Below, piece after piece: positions 45,224-54,831 of a DNA stretch of 64,000 nt; the first letter of the stretch is position 1; every line of letters starts with the position of its first letter. Source of the stretch: Aquiluna sp. (GTDB taxonomy: Bacteria > Actinomycetota > Actinomycetes > Actinomycetales > Microbacteriaceae); NCBI GenBank assembly GCA_029241985.1, contig JAQWUU010000053.1:39883-103882 (forward strand), read 5' to 3'. The notes below the pieces were generated by a model, which was not told the DNA's origin, ran no database searches, and saw only the letters and a list, made by a program, of their open reading frames with translations. Both the position numbers and the translations under genes were made by a program.

Positions 45224-48200
45224 TAGTCCGTAAAGGCCCTGGTTACCAGGTCGGCTTGCTCAACTGCATGACGCTTTGATGATCCGGTGGCAGGGGATGC
45301 CGATGCCGGCCGAGAAATGACTTTGAAGTTCACTCCGTACTTCGGCATGAACAGACCAATGTATGTCCAAGGACCCTGGTTTGTTGGCTCATCTTGAACC
45401 CACCTAAGCTCTGCATTCGGGAACTGAGCTATTGCTGCTTTCATCTCTTCAACGGGGGTTGGGTAAAGCTGCTCGAGACGCACAATTGCAGTGTCGCCTG
45501 TTCCACGCTTTTGGCTTTCGGCCAAAAGGTCCCAGTAAATCTTGCCCGAGCAGAACAAAATCCTTTTAACGTTTGCCGGATCGAGGTCCTGCTGGTCGTT
45601 AATCAGCGGCCTGAAGTTTCCTGTCGTAAAGTCCTCAACTGAACTCGCTGCAGCTTTTAGACGCAACATCGACTTCGGAGCAAATACAACTAGGGGTCTG
45701 TTTGGCGAGGTGTAAGCCTGACGCCTGAGCAAGTGGAAGTGGCTCGCGGGTGTCGACGGCTGCGCAATGGTCATGTTATTTTGTGCACAGAGCTGGAGGA
45801 ATCTTTCGATTCTTGCCGAAGAATGATCTGGACCCTGTCCCTCATACCCGTGAGGAAGCAACATAACCAACGATGATCGCTGGCCCCACTTTTGCTCAGC
45901 ACTGGAAATAAACTCATCTAAAACCGTCTGCGCGCCGTTTACGAAGTCACCAAACTGAGCTTCCCAGAGCGTAAGAGCCTCAGGCTGCTCTACCGAGTAG
46001 CCATACTCAAATCCGAGGGCTGCATATTCACTCAGGAGCGAATTGATTACTTGAAACTTGCCCTGCTGCTCGGTGACGTAGCGCAGCGGGGTCCACTCTT
46101 GTCCAGTGTTGCGATCGTAAAAGACACTGTGACGCTGAACGAAAGTGCCACGCTGACTGTCCTGGCCAGCGAGGCGAATATTTACACCTTCTACCAAAAG
46201 CGAACCAAAGGCCAGCAGCTCTCCAAAGCCCCAGTCAATGTTGCCACTTCGGCTCATTTCAACGCGCTTTTCAAGCAGCTGCGAAAGCTTTGGATGCACA
46301 CTGAAACCATCTGGCTGGTTGCCATGGGCATTGCCGATGGCCTCAACCAATTCTTGGGTGATTGCAGTCTGACGGAGCAGTTCCTGCTTCTCACTGGCCG
46401 TGGTTCCGATGCCATCGGGCCTGGTCTGCAGGCCAACGGCGTCGGTCATGGCATCGTGAACATCGATGAAGGCCTGCTCTAGGTTTTGCTGGAAGGTTGC
46501 GTTTACGGCATCGAACTCTTCCTGGGTGATGTCCTCACGTCCAATCAAGTTGTCCATGTAGAGGGTTCTAACTGAGCGCTTGGCTTCAATCAAGTTGTAC
46601 ATCATTGGCTGCGTCATTGAAGGGTCATCGCCTTCGTTGTGGCCACGGCGCCGGTAGCAAACGATGTCAATGACGACATCCTTTTTGAATTCTTGGCGAT
46701 ATTCAAATGCAAGCTGTGCAACTCGAACCACGGCCTCTGGGTCATCGCCATTGACGTGGAATACCGGTGCCTGAATCGATTTGGCGACATCAGTTGCGTA
46801 CAGGCTAGTTCTTGAGTCTTTTGGAAGAGTCGTAAAGCCAACTTGGTTGTTAGCTATTACGTGAATTGTTCCGCCAACTTTATATCCCTCAAGCTCGCTC
46901 ATCTGGAGAGTCTCGAAAACCACTCCTTGACCTGCGAAGGCAGCGTCACCATGAATGAGTATCGGCAACACCGGGAAGGTATCTGGGTTCCCAAGGCGGT
47001 CCTGTTTAGCCCTTACGATTCCCTCTAGAACCGGGTTAACAGCTTCCAGGTGCGATGGGTTGGCCGCCAGTGAAACCTTTATCTGAGTTCCATGTCCCGA
47101 GGTAAACACACCTTCGGTTCCGAGGTGGTATTTCACGTCTCCAGAGCCTTGAAGGGTGGCAGTCTCACTGGACCCTTCAAACTCTCTGAAAACCTGTCCG
47201 TAGGTTTTTCCAGCAATGTTGGTGAGAACGTTTAGGCGTCCGCGGTGAGCCATGCCAATTGCTGCTTCATCCATGCCGGCATCGGCAGCAGCCTGCAAAA
47301 TCTGATCCAATGCCGGGATTAGTGATTCACTGCCCTCTAGCGAGAATCGCTTTTGTCCGACGAATTTTGTTTGAAGGAAAGTCTCGAAAGCTTCGGCCTC
47401 ATTCAATTTCGCAAGAATTCTAAACTGCTCTTCTTTTGTTGGCTTCTGATACGGGCGCTCTAATTTTTCCTGGAACCACACTCTTTCAGCTGGGTTCTGG
47501 ATGTGCATATATTCCACGCCAATTGTTCGGCAGTAAGAGTCCCGGAGGATTCCAAGCATGTTTCTAAATTTGGCCTTTACGCGTCCACCAAAGCCAGCAG
47601 TCTTGAAAGTCCTATCGAGATCCCAGAGGCTTAGCCCATAGGACCGAATGTCAAGGTCTGGGTGCCAGCGCTGGACATACTCCAGTGGGTCGATGTCTGC
47701 AATCAAATGACCGCGGACGCGGAAAGCATTTATGTATTCCTGAATTCTGGTGTTCTTGCCGGACTGATCGGCCAGATCCCAATGGAAGTCACTTGCCCAC
47801 ACAACCGGAGAGTAGGGGATTCGCATGTCGGCGAAGATCTTTTCGTAAAAGTCTCTTTCCCCCAGAAGTAGTTCATTAATAATTTTTAGGAACTCGCCAC
47901 TGCCAGCACCTTGAATAACTCTGTGGTCATAGGTGGAGGTAACGGTAATTATTTTGCCAATTCCCTGAATCGCAAGTTGCTCCTCAGACATCCCCTGGAA
48001 CTGTGCCGGATAGTCGAGCGCTCCAACTCCAACGATGCAGCCCTGGCCCTTGGTGAGCCTTGGAACAGAGTGGACTGTTCCAATTCCACCAGGGTTGGTC
48101 AGGGAAATTGTGGTGTCTTTGAAGTCTTCGGCTGTGAGTTTATTGTCTCTAGCCTTTTTGACAATCTCCTCGTAAGCGTAAACAAACTCCGCAAAGTTCA

Positions 48201-48942
48201 TGTTCTGAGATCGCTTGATGTTTGGCACCAGTAGCGCTCGAGTGCCATCAGGTTTTGGAATGTCTATCGCAAGCCCGAAATTTACGTTGGCTGGCGTTAC
48301 AACGGCCGGCTTGCCATCCACTTCGTCATAAAAAACATTCTGGGAAGGAAACTCCTTCAGGGCTTGCACGATTGCGTAGCCAATCAGATGGGTAAAGGAA
48401 ACTTTTCCACCACGGGTTCTTTTCAAGTGGGAGTTGATGACAATTCTGTTGTCGATCAGGAGCTTGGCTGCAACCTGGCGAACGCTGGTCGCGGTTGGCA
48501 CAAACACCGAAGCATCCATATTTGCAGCCAAAGTCTTACCCATGCCCTTGAGGATCTTTACCTCAGGCTGCTCATCGGAGTCATCAATCGTGATGGCGGA
48601 AGATTCTGTTGACGGAAGGTCCGCTGGCACCGGAGCACTCTTTGGGGCCTCATCAGCTGTTTTCGCAACTGGAATTGTGATGGCTTCTGTTGGTGGGGCC
48701 GGAGCGTCTGGGTCGAATTTGGTTACCACGGTCGAGTCGGTATCGATGGCAGCAATTGAACCTGTGGCAGGTTGACTTCCGTCTAGCTGGGACTGATTCG
48801 CCCGGTGGTACTGCTCAAGAATCGGCTGCCAGGATTGATCGACAGAATCTGGGTTTTCTAGCCACTGGGCGTACATTTCGGCTACGAGCCACTGGTTTGC
48901 GCCGAAGTCTTGATCAGAGTTATTGAAATCGCTGCCTGACAA
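45223..48942 (-). CDS. kgd: Multifunctional 2-oxoglutarate dehydrogenase E1/E2 (Kgd)
   Basis: 1239-aa actinobacterial fusion: E1 N-terminal binding segment (NQWLVAEMYAQWLENPDSV), an Ala/Pro-rich linker (about 35-115), an E2-type acyltransferase domain (HLIGYAIVQAL ... TYDHRVIQGAGSGEFL) and the ThDP E1 domain (SLEGSESLIPALDQI, GMAHRGRLNVL, HGDAAFAGQGVVFETLQMS). No lipoyl domain is present, as expected for Kgd, which works with E2/E3 of the pyruvate complex. It can also act as 2-oxoglutarate decarboxylase or carboligase. TTG at 48942 has AAGGGG five bases upstream. Confidence 0.96.
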   Translation of the reverse strand: MSGSDFNNSDQDFGANQWLVAEMYAQWLENPDSVDQSWQPILEQYHRANQSQLDGSQPATGSIAAIDTDSTVVTKFDPDAPAPPTEAITIPVAKTADEAPKSAPVPADLPSTESSAITIDDSDEQPEVKILKGMGKTLAANMDASVFVPTATSVRQVAAKLLIDNRIVINSHLKRTRGGKVSFTHLIGYAIVQALKEFPSQNVFYDEVDGKPAVVTPANVNFGLAIDIPKPDGTRALLVPNIKRSQNMNFAEFVYAYEEIVKKARDNKLTAEDFKDTTISLTNPGGIGTVHSVPRLTKGQGCIVGVGALDYPAQFQGMSEEQLAIQGIGKIITVTSTYDHRVIQGAGSGEFLKIINELLLGERDFYEKIFADMRIPYSPVVWASDFHWDLADQSGKNTRIQEYINAFRVRGHLIADIDPLEYVQRWHPDLDIRSYGLSLWDLDRTFKTAGFGGRVKAKFRNMLGILRDSYCRTIGVEYMHIQNPAERVWFQEKLERPYQKPTKEEQFRILAKLNEAEAFETFLQTKFVGQKRFSLEGSESLIPALDQILQAAADAGMDEAAIGMAHRGRLNVLTNIAGKTYGQVFREFEGSSETATLQGSGDVKYHLGTEGVFTSGHGTQIKVSLAANPSHLEAVNPVLEGIVRAKQDRLGNPDTFPVLPILIHGDAAFAGQGVVFETLQMSELEGYKVGGTIHVIANNQVGFTTLPKDSRTSLYATDVAKSIQAPVFHVNGDDPEAVVRVAQLAFEYRQEFKKDVVIDIVCYRRRGHNEGDDPSMTQPMMYNLIEAKRSVRTLYMDNLIGREDITQEEFDAVNATFQQNLEQAFIDVHDAMTDAVGLQTRPDGIGTTASEKQELLRQTAITQELVEAIGNAHGNQPDGFSVHPKLSQLLEKRVEMSRSGNIDWGFGELLAFGSLLVEGVNIRLAGQDSQRGTFVQRHSVFYDRNTGQEWTPLRYVTEQQGKFQVINSLLSEYAALGFEYGYSVEQPEALTLWEAQFGDFVNGAQTVLDEFISSAEQKWGQRSSLVMLLPHGYEGQGPDHSSARIERFLQLCAQNNMTIAQPSTPASHFHLLRRQAYTSPNRPLVVFAPKSMLRLKAAASSVEDFTTGNFRPLINDQQDLDPANVKRILFCSGKIYWDLLAESQKRGTGDTAIVRLEQLYPTPVEEMKAAIAQFPNAELRWVQDEPTNQGPWTYIGLFMPKYGVNFKVISRPASASPATGSSKRHAVEQADLVTRAFTD

Positions 48943-49057
48943 GGCTGCCCCTTAGAACGAAAAAACCTACTAAAAACACTCTAAGTCTAGCCACTTCAAT
49001 GGTTATAGTTTTAAACGAAATGGAGCCTGATAAACATAAGAACCACAAGGTAGCGTC

Positions 49058-50362
49058 TTGAACGACTATCTGATGCTTGGCTTTGCCATTTTTTTGACAA
49101 TTGGAACTGGGTTTTTCGTTGCTAGCGAGTTCTCAATCATCAACTCGGACAAGGCCCAGCTACTTGCGGATCAAGACGGTGGCGAAAAAGGTCTTGACCT
49201 TCCAATCCGTGCCATCTCAAAAACGTCAACTCACCTCTCTTCCGCTCAGCTCGGCATCACAATCACGACACTCCTGACGGGGTTCGTCGCCGAGCCGGCC
49301 CTGACGAGACTCTTGACGCCTTGGCTGTCTGGGTTTGGTTTCAGTGAGGAATCCTTCAGCACAATTTCAGTGATTCTGGCCATGACAATTGCGACCATTT
49401 TCTCGTTCTTGATAGGTGAATTGGTTCCAAAAAATGCGGCACTATCAGCACCAAAGAGGGTGCTAAAAATGGTGGTTGGTTTTCAGTTGGCTTTCACTTG
49501 GACCTTCCACTATCTGGTGCAATTCATGAATAACAACGGTAACTGGCTGGTTAGAAAGTTCGGCGTGGAGCCAAGAGAAGAGCTTTCTAGCGCAAGAACT
49601 GCAGATGAACTCACGTCTTTGGTGAGAAGAAGTGCAACGCTGGGGTCCTTAGAAAAAGACACAGCCAAGCTTTTAGAAAAGACACTCGCCATGAGCACGC
49701 TTGTTGCAAGCGACATTATGACGCCACGTCCCAAGATGTTTTCACTCGAGAGAGAAGCCACAGCGCTGGACCTGATCGAGATAGCCAGCTCAACTGGACA
49801 TTCGCGATTTCCAGTGACTGGTGAGGATACCGACGACATTGTCGGTGTGGTTCACCTTAAGCGCGCAATTGGAGTTCCGGTCGAAAGGCGAGGACAGGTG
49901 CCGATTAGTGCGCTCATGGTTGAGCCGGTGAGAGTCCCCGAGACAATGTCCCTTGACCGCCTGACTATCCAATTGCGAGGCAGGGGGCTTCAGTTTGGAA
50001 TTGTCATCGACGAGTATGGCGGCACAGCCGGAATTGTGACGCTAGAAGATGCGGTTGAAGAACTTGTTGGTGAGCTTTCAGATGAGCACGACCGTCAACG
50101 CTCTGACCTCTTGCAATATGCAGACGGGTCTTTGGCTTTTAGCGGGCTTACTAGGCCAGCGGAGCTGGAAGAATTCGGCCTCAAAATAGCAGAGGATGAG
50201 GATTACGACACTGTCTCTGGCTTTGTGATGAGTGAACTAGGACGAATACCTAAAACTGGAGACCTAGTTGTTATCCCTGAAGGACAGCTCATAGTCATCA
50301 AGATGGATGGCCGGCGGGTCGACAGAATAAAGTTTGAACCCGGGGAGCAGCTCGATGTCTAG
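49058..50362 (+). CDS. CNNM/CorC-family transporter with CBS pair (hemolysin-like), first copy
   Basis: 434-aa membrane protein: DUF21/CNNM domain of about four helices (residues 1-180, with FFVASEFSIINSDKAQL and STHLSSAQLGITITTLLTGF), two CBS domains (about 210-335, DIMTPRPKMFSLE, FGIVIDEYGGTAGIVTLED) and the CorC_HlyC C-terminal domain. Family members act in Mg2+/Co2+ efflux. TTG at 49058, AAGG nine bases upstream. TATAGT at 49004-49009 may be its promoter. Confidence 0.92.
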   Translation: MNDYLMLGFAIFLTIGTGFFVASEFSIINSDKAQLLADQDGGEKGLDLPIRAISKTSTHLSSAQLGITITTLLTGFVAEPALTRLLTPWLSGFGFSEESFSTISVILAMTIATIFSFLIGELVPKNAALSAPKRVLKMVVGFQLAFTWTFHYLVQFMNNNGNWLVRKFGVEPREELSSARTADELTSLVRRSATLGSLEKDTAKLLEKTLAMSTLVASDIMTPRPKMFSLEREATALDLIEIASSTGHSRFPVTGEDTDDIVGVVHLKRAIGVPVERRGQVPISALMVEPVRVPETMSLDRLTIQLRGRGLQFGIVIDEYGGTAGIVTLEDAVEELVGELSDEHDRQRSDLLQYADGSLAFSGLTRPAELEEFGLKIAEDEDYDTVSGFVMSELGRIPKTGDLVVIPEGQLIVIKMDGRRVDRIKFEPGEQLDV

Positions 50363-51392
50363 CGATCTGATGGGCTTGGTCTGGTTTGTAGTTTTGCTCG
50401 CGGCCAACGCTTTTTTCGTCGGCGCTGAATTTGCGGTGATTTCTGCAAAACGCGCGCAAATAGAACCCAAGGCGGAGGCTGGCAACCCGGCAGCAAAAAT
50501 TACACTTCGCGCAATGGAAAAAGTTTCACTCATGTTGGCCACCGCTCAGCTTGGCATAACGGTCTCATCGCTTTTGATTCTGGTTGTTGCGGAGCCTTCG
50601 ATTCACCACCTGGTGGAAATTCCTTTGAAGGCAGCCGGGGTCGGCGAGGCTGCATCTGCGGTGACTGGCTTTGTCATTGCGTTGGTTCTTGTGACCTACC
50701 TGCACGTGGTTTTGGGCGAGATGTTGCCGAAAAATATCGCGATTTCGATTCCAACCAGCACAGCTTTGATCTTGACACCCGCCCTCTACTTCATCGCTCA
50801 ACTCGTGAAGCCTCTGGTGTGGTTTTTGAATCAGGTATCGAACCTCATCTTGAGAATTTTTGGTTTTAGCCCAAGGGACGAAGCGAACACAGCGTTTACC
50901 CTCGAACAAGTTGAGGGAATCGTTTCTGCCAGCCAAAAAGAGGGAACGCTGGCCGATGGCTCTGGAGCGATCGGAAAGACTTTTGAGTTCACTGAAAAGA
51001 AGGTCGCTGATGTAGCAGTTTCTATTGAGTCTCTGGTGGCAATGACACTTGTCTCAACTCCTGCAGACCTTCAGCAAGCTGTCGCGGAGCACGGCTTCAG
51101 CCGATACCCGGTAATCGGACCGCACGCTGACATCCTTGGCTACTGGCACATCAAGGACGGGCTCACCAACGATCAGGTCGTTATGAATGAAGCGCTGCCC
51201 TCAAAGCGGCTTCGGGCGATGATCTCAATACCGGAAACTACGGACCTGGAAGATGCTCTTGCTCAAATGCGTAAGAGTGGAGCCCACATAGTCCGAAGCT
51301 TCAGCGCATCCGGGGAAGTGGTTGGATGTCTGTTCCTTGAGGACATCATCGAAGAACTTGTCGGTGAGATTGAGGATGCCACTAGGCGCTAG
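50355..51392 (+). CDS. CNNM/CorC-family protein, second copy (lacks C-terminal CorC domain)
   Basis: 345-aa paralogue of the gene before it: FFVGAEFAVISAKRAQIEPK, LMLATAQLGITVSSLLIL, then CBS repeats (SRYPVIG, VVGCLFLEDIIEELVGEIED). It stops right after the second CBS, so it lacks the CorC_HlyC domain. ATG at 50355 has GGGGAG upstream and overlaps the first gene by eight bases; the pair is the usual tandem in actinobacteria and may form a hetero-oligomer. Confidence 0.9.
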   Translation: MSSDLMGLVWFVVLLAANAFFVGAEFAVISAKRAQIEPKAEAGNPAAKITLRAMEKVSLMLATAQLGITVSSLLILVVAEPSIHHLVEIPLKAAGVGEAASAVTGFVIALVLVTYLHVVLGEMLPKNIAISIPTSTALILTPALYFIAQLVKPLVWFLNQVSNLILRIFGFSPRDEANTAFTLEQVEGIVSASQKEGTLADGSGAIGKTFEFTEKKVADVAVSIESLVAMTLVSTPADLQQAVAEHGFSRYPVIGPHADILGYWHIKDGLTNDQVVMNEALPSKRLRAMISIPETTDLEDALAQMRKSGAHIVRSFSASGEVVGCLFLEDIIEELVGEIEDATRR

Positions 51393-52458
51393 GCCAGCGA
51401 CCCCTCTGATACTGAACGGGCCAGTCAATCTCAGCGCCCAGTTCACTCGCGGCCCTGAGGCCGAAATACGGATCGCGCAAAAACTCTCGGCCCACCAGTA
51501 CTACGTCCACCTCACCCGACCTAAGAATCTCCTCGGCTTGATGAGCCTCTGTTATTTGTCCAACGGCTGCAACATCTGCTGAAGTCGCAGCGGAAGTGCT
51601 TTTGGCGAATGTGACCTGGTAGCCGGGGCCGACAGGTATTTGAACTCCAGTGACGAGGCCTCCCGAGGAAAGGTCGAAGAGGTCTGCTCCGAGATCCTTG
51701 CACCAACTCGCCACCTGATTTGTTTGGGTTTGGTCCCAACCGCCTTGGACATAATCGGTAGCACTGAAGCGGACCATGACCGGCATCGATTCGCCCACGG
51801 CCGCTCGAACTGCCGTGACAGTTTCCAGCAGCAACTTTGCTCGATTTTCTAGTGACCCACCATATTCGTCTTGGCGCTTATTGGTCACAGGGGAAAGAAA
51901 TTGATGAATTAGGTAGCCGTGGGCAGCGTGGATTTCCACCGCATCGAACCCGGCCTTTTTAGCACGCAACGCTGCCTGAGCGAAATCCTCCACTATGCCA
52001 GCAATCTTTTCACCCGCAAGTTGTTTGGGTGCAGCAAGCCCTTCAAAGGCCTCGGAAGTGGCGGAGTATGTTTCCCAGCCACCATCTGCAATAGAGACTG
52101 TGCCACTACCCGATTGAGCTCGGTGGGTAGAGGCCTTTCGACCCGCGTGTGCCAGCTGTATGCAGCTGGTCGAATCTGCCTGGCGAATGAAATCTGTGAT
52201 GATTTTCCAGGGCGCTATCTGGTCATCGCTCCAAAGTCCTGGGCACCAAGGGGAAATGCGCCCCTCGGGGCTAACTGCACTTGCTTCAGCTATAACCATG
52301 CCGGCACCCCCTATAGCTCTAGAACCAAGGTGGACAAGGTGCCATTGACCAACAATGCCGTCCTGACCTTCACAGGAATACATGCACATCGGAGAAACCC
52401 ATAGCCTGTTCTTGATTGTTAGCTCACGGATAGTGATTGGTGAGAATAGCTTTGTCAT
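51382..52458 (-). CDS. NADH:flavin oxidoreductase, Old Yellow Enzyme family (YqjM-like)
   Basis: FMN ene-reductase of 358 aa: LFSPITIRELTIKNRLWVSP, SPMCMYSCEGQDG (the Cys of the YqjM class), HAGRKAST, HAAHGYLIHQFLSP, and the FMN-phosphate region near VLVGREFLRDPYF. Physiological substrate unknown. Overlaps the MFS gene start-to-stop by four bases and the CNNM gene by 11. Confidence 0.92.
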   Translation of the reverse strand: MTKLFSPITIRELTIKNRLWVSPMCMYSCEGQDGIVGQWHLVHLGSRAIGGAGMVIAEASAVSPEGRISPWCPGLWSDDQIAPWKIITDFIRQADSTSCIQLAHAGRKASTHRAQSGSGTVSIADGGWETYSATSEAFEGLAAPKQLAGEKIAGIVEDFAQAALRAKKAGFDAVEIHAAHGYLIHQFLSPVTNKRQDEYGGSLENRAKLLLETVTAVRAAVGESMPVMVRFSATDYVQGGWDQTQTNQVASWCKDLGADLFDLSSGGLVTGVQIPVGPGYQVTFAKSTSAATSADVAAVGQITEAHQAEEILRSGEVDVVLVGREFLRDPYFGLRAASELGAEIDWPVQYQRGRWPSA

Positions 52459-53618
52459 TTAGGCAGTTTTTCTAGCCTTGGGTTAGCAATGAGGATAAAG
52501 ACAGCCAGAATAGTTCCCCAGCCGATTGCGACGTTTAGTGGAACTAGTGCAGTCAAGAGCCCAATTGCCGACGGTCCAGCAAGGGCACCGATGTATGTAA
52601 TGCCAACAACGCGTGCCATGTTTCTACCCGAGTGAGACGCCTCACCAATCTCACCGCCAGCTGCAAATATCTGAGGGACCACGCCGGAGATACCCAGACC
52701 TAGGAAGAACCACAGCGCGATAGATGTTTCAAAGTTTGGAGCAAAAGCTTGAGCTGCGATAGCAATCCCTCCAAGCAATGATCCCCAGCTGATTATGAAT
52801 CCCCTGCCTTTTACTTCCACGATTCGGTCAATGAAGATTCGACCAAGAATCATGCCGACGTTGAATGCTGCAAGCCCCCAGGCCGCGAGCGCCACAGTCA
52901 CACCTTGAATGTCCGCTAGGTAAAGAGCGGACCAGTCGTGGGCGACACCCTCGATGATGGCACCGGCTGCTGCCATGAGGCCGGCGAGGATAACAAAAGG
53001 GAAAACTCTCTTATTCGCTATCGCTGACTGCTTGTTCTCGGTCTTGTTCTCTCTGGTTGCCACAACTTCGTTTGGAAGTAGCCACAATGCCGCCAAACCT
53101 CCGGTCAGGCTGAGGACAATGCCGGTGATGCTGAGGGTTTGCGATTGCACAAATCCCGCTGAGATGGTCGCGAATCCAAAGGTTGCGCCAAACAATCCGC
53201 CGACCGACCAAAATAGGTGGAAGAAGGTAAATATTGCTTTCTTATTGACCTTTTCAACCTGCAAGGCTGCCGCGTTCATAGCGACATCTACTCCGGCTAC
53301 ACCAAAACCCAGAAAGAAAATAGCAAAACCAAGTGACCACACATCGTTCGCGAAGGCTGGGCCTAGAAGCGAGAGCCCGACTATTATTCCGCCAAGACCG
53401 GTTGCGGTCTTGGCTCCAATGTGATCGATAATCCAGCCGTAAACCTGCATTGCGGCAAACCCACCGAGGCCCGAAAACATTAGGAGCGCCCCAAGGGTGG
53501 CATAGGTAATGCCAACGGCATCTTCTATAAGGGGAATGTGTACTGCCCAAAGAGCAATTGAAGAACCGCCAGAAAAGAAAAAGAAACAGACAGCGATCTT
53601 AGATTGTAGTAAATTCAC
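52455..53618 (-). CDS. MFS transporter, fucose-permease/YbjJ-like
   Basis: Twelve-helix permease of 387 aa: SSIALWAVHIPLIEDAVGIT in helix 1, GFGVAGVDVAMNAAALQVEK, FFHLFWSVGGLFGATFGFAT. It resembles the YbjJ/inner-membrane MFS group; substrate unknown. GTG at 53618. Ends in a four-base overlap with the flavin oxidoreductase gene. Confidence 0.88.
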   Translation of the reverse strand: MNLLQSKIAVCFFFFSGGSSIALWAVHIPLIEDAVGITYATLGALLMFSGLGGFAAMQVYGWIIDHIGAKTATGLGGIIVGLSLLGPAFANDVWSLGFAIFFLGFGVAGVDVAMNAAALQVEKVNKKAIFTFFHLFWSVGGLFGATFGFATISAGFVQSQTLSITGIVLSLTGGLAALWLLPNEVVATRENKTENKQSAIANKRVFPFVILAGLMAAAGAIIEGVAHDWSALYLADIQGVTVALAAWGLAAFNVGMILGRIFIDRIVEVKGRGFIISWGSLLGGIAIAAQAFAPNFETSIALWFFLGLGISGVVPQIFAAGGEIGEASHSGRNMARVVGITYIGALAGPSAIGLLTALVPLNVAIGWGTILAVFILIANPRLEKLPK

Positions 53619-53625
53619 GATTCAC

Positions 53626-53631
53626 ACTCTA
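53626..53631 (-). promoter_or_regulatory. -10 box (TAGAGT) of MFS gene, overlapping the metX stop
   Basis: Minus-strand TAGAGT begins with the metX TAG stop and ends seven bases before GTG at 53618. Suggests an internal leaderless start for the MFS-oxidoreductase pair. Confidence 0.4.
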
Positions 53632-54831
53632 GGCCAAGAAGTCTGCCAGGAGCTTCCCGACCGCTTCGATTTCAATCAGAAATCCGTCGTGACCAAATTC
53701 AGATTTGATTACCTGTAAACCACCGCCATGAACTGTGCCTGAAACGTTGTCGGCGATTAGCTGCTGACCAGAAACTGGGAAGAGCCGGTCACTGTCTACT
53801 CCAATTACAAGAGTCGGTGCAGTGATCAGAGCAAGAGCCTTTTCCACAGACCCGCGATCCCTTCCAACGTCATGTGAGTTCATGGCATTCACCAGGACGA
53901 TGTAGCTGTTGGCATCAAAACGCCTAACGAATTTATTGCCATGAAAATCTAGGTAACTCTCAACGGCGAACTTCCCGGATTTTGACAGCGGGCTTACCTG
54001 GGACTGCCAGGCCCTGCCAAACCTTTCGTTGAGCTCTTTGGGGGATCGATAGTTCAGCAGCGCCATTCTTCTAGCGAGCGCGAGACCTCGATGCGGGCCA
54101 AAGCCCGGCTTAGCCTCGTAGTAATTTCCCGCGGCAAAATTTGCATCTGACCTAATCGCCTCCAGTTGAACTGTGTTTAGTGCGATTTGATCGGCAGTTG
54201 AGTATGGCGGCGCGGCAAGTATGGCAAGCTTTCTGACTTTTTCGGGAGTTGTGATGGCCATCTCTAGGGCGTGCATACCGGCCATGGATCCACCAATCAC
54301 ACCGTGCCAAGTAGAAACTTCAAGTTGCTCACCAACAAAATCGAAAGCGGCGGCCTGATCTCGAATTGTCAGCTGGGGAAAGTTTGATCCATACTCCTGA
54401 CCTTGAGGGTCCAAGGATGAAGGCCCCGTGGAGCCCTGACAGCCACCTAGAACGTTAGGCGTGACGATGAAGTATTTATCCGTGTCTAGCGCTAAACCTG
54501 GACCAATTAACCCATTCCACCAGCCAGCCGTTTGATGACCTGGACCGGAGGAGCCGGAGGTGTGGCTGTCGCCAGTCAATGCATGAAGAATTAGAACTGC
54601 ATTGCTGCTATCGGAATTTAGTGAACCCCAGGTTTCGTAGGACAAAACCGCTTGCTTCAGTTCCTCTCCGGATTCTAAGGTAAGCGAAAAAGGAGCAGTG
54701 AACTTTCTACTACCTGGATCGTCACCGGTTCTCCAGGCTCCGGTTGCAGGAGGTCTTCCCACTAACTGACGACGCTGCTCCTCGGAAATGAATTCCGAGG
54801 GAGCAGAGTCTTCAGCTATTTGAAAGTCCAT
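53629..54831 (-). CDS. metX: Homoserine O-acetyltransferase
   Basis: Alpha/beta-hydrolase fold acyltransferase activating homoserine, 400 aa. Motifs: SYETWGSLN, LILHALTGDSHTSG, NVLGGCQGSTGPSS, the nucleophile GGSMAGMHALE, acid IGVDSDRLFPV and catalytic His in EFGHDGFLIE. It follows metY on the same strand with no gap. Confidence 0.95.
   Translation of the reverse strand: MDFQIAEDSAPSEFISEEQRRQLVGRPPATGAWRTGDDPGSRKFTAPFSLTLESGEELKQAVLSYETWGSLNSDSSNAVLILHALTGDSHTSGSSGPGHQTAGWWNGLIGPGLALDTDKYFIVTPNVLGGCQGSTGPSSLDPQGQEYGSNFPQLTIRDQAAAFDFVGEQLEVSTWHGVIGGSMAGMHALEMAITTPEKVRKLAILAAPPYSTADQIALNTVQLEAIRSDANFAAGNYYEAKPGFGPHRGLALARRMALLNYRSPKELNERFGRAWQSQVSPLSKSGKFAVESYLDFHGNKFVRRFDANSYIVLVNAMNSHDVGRDRGSVEKALALITAPTLVIGVDSDRLFPVSGQQLIADNVSGTVHGGGLQVIKSEFGHDGFLIEIEAVGKLLADFLA

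Noticed and set aside
48434..48775. Plus-strand ORF of 113 codons opposite the kgd linker
   Set aside because: It is the antisense of the Ala/Pro-rich linker; such low-complexity DNA leaves open frames by chance.
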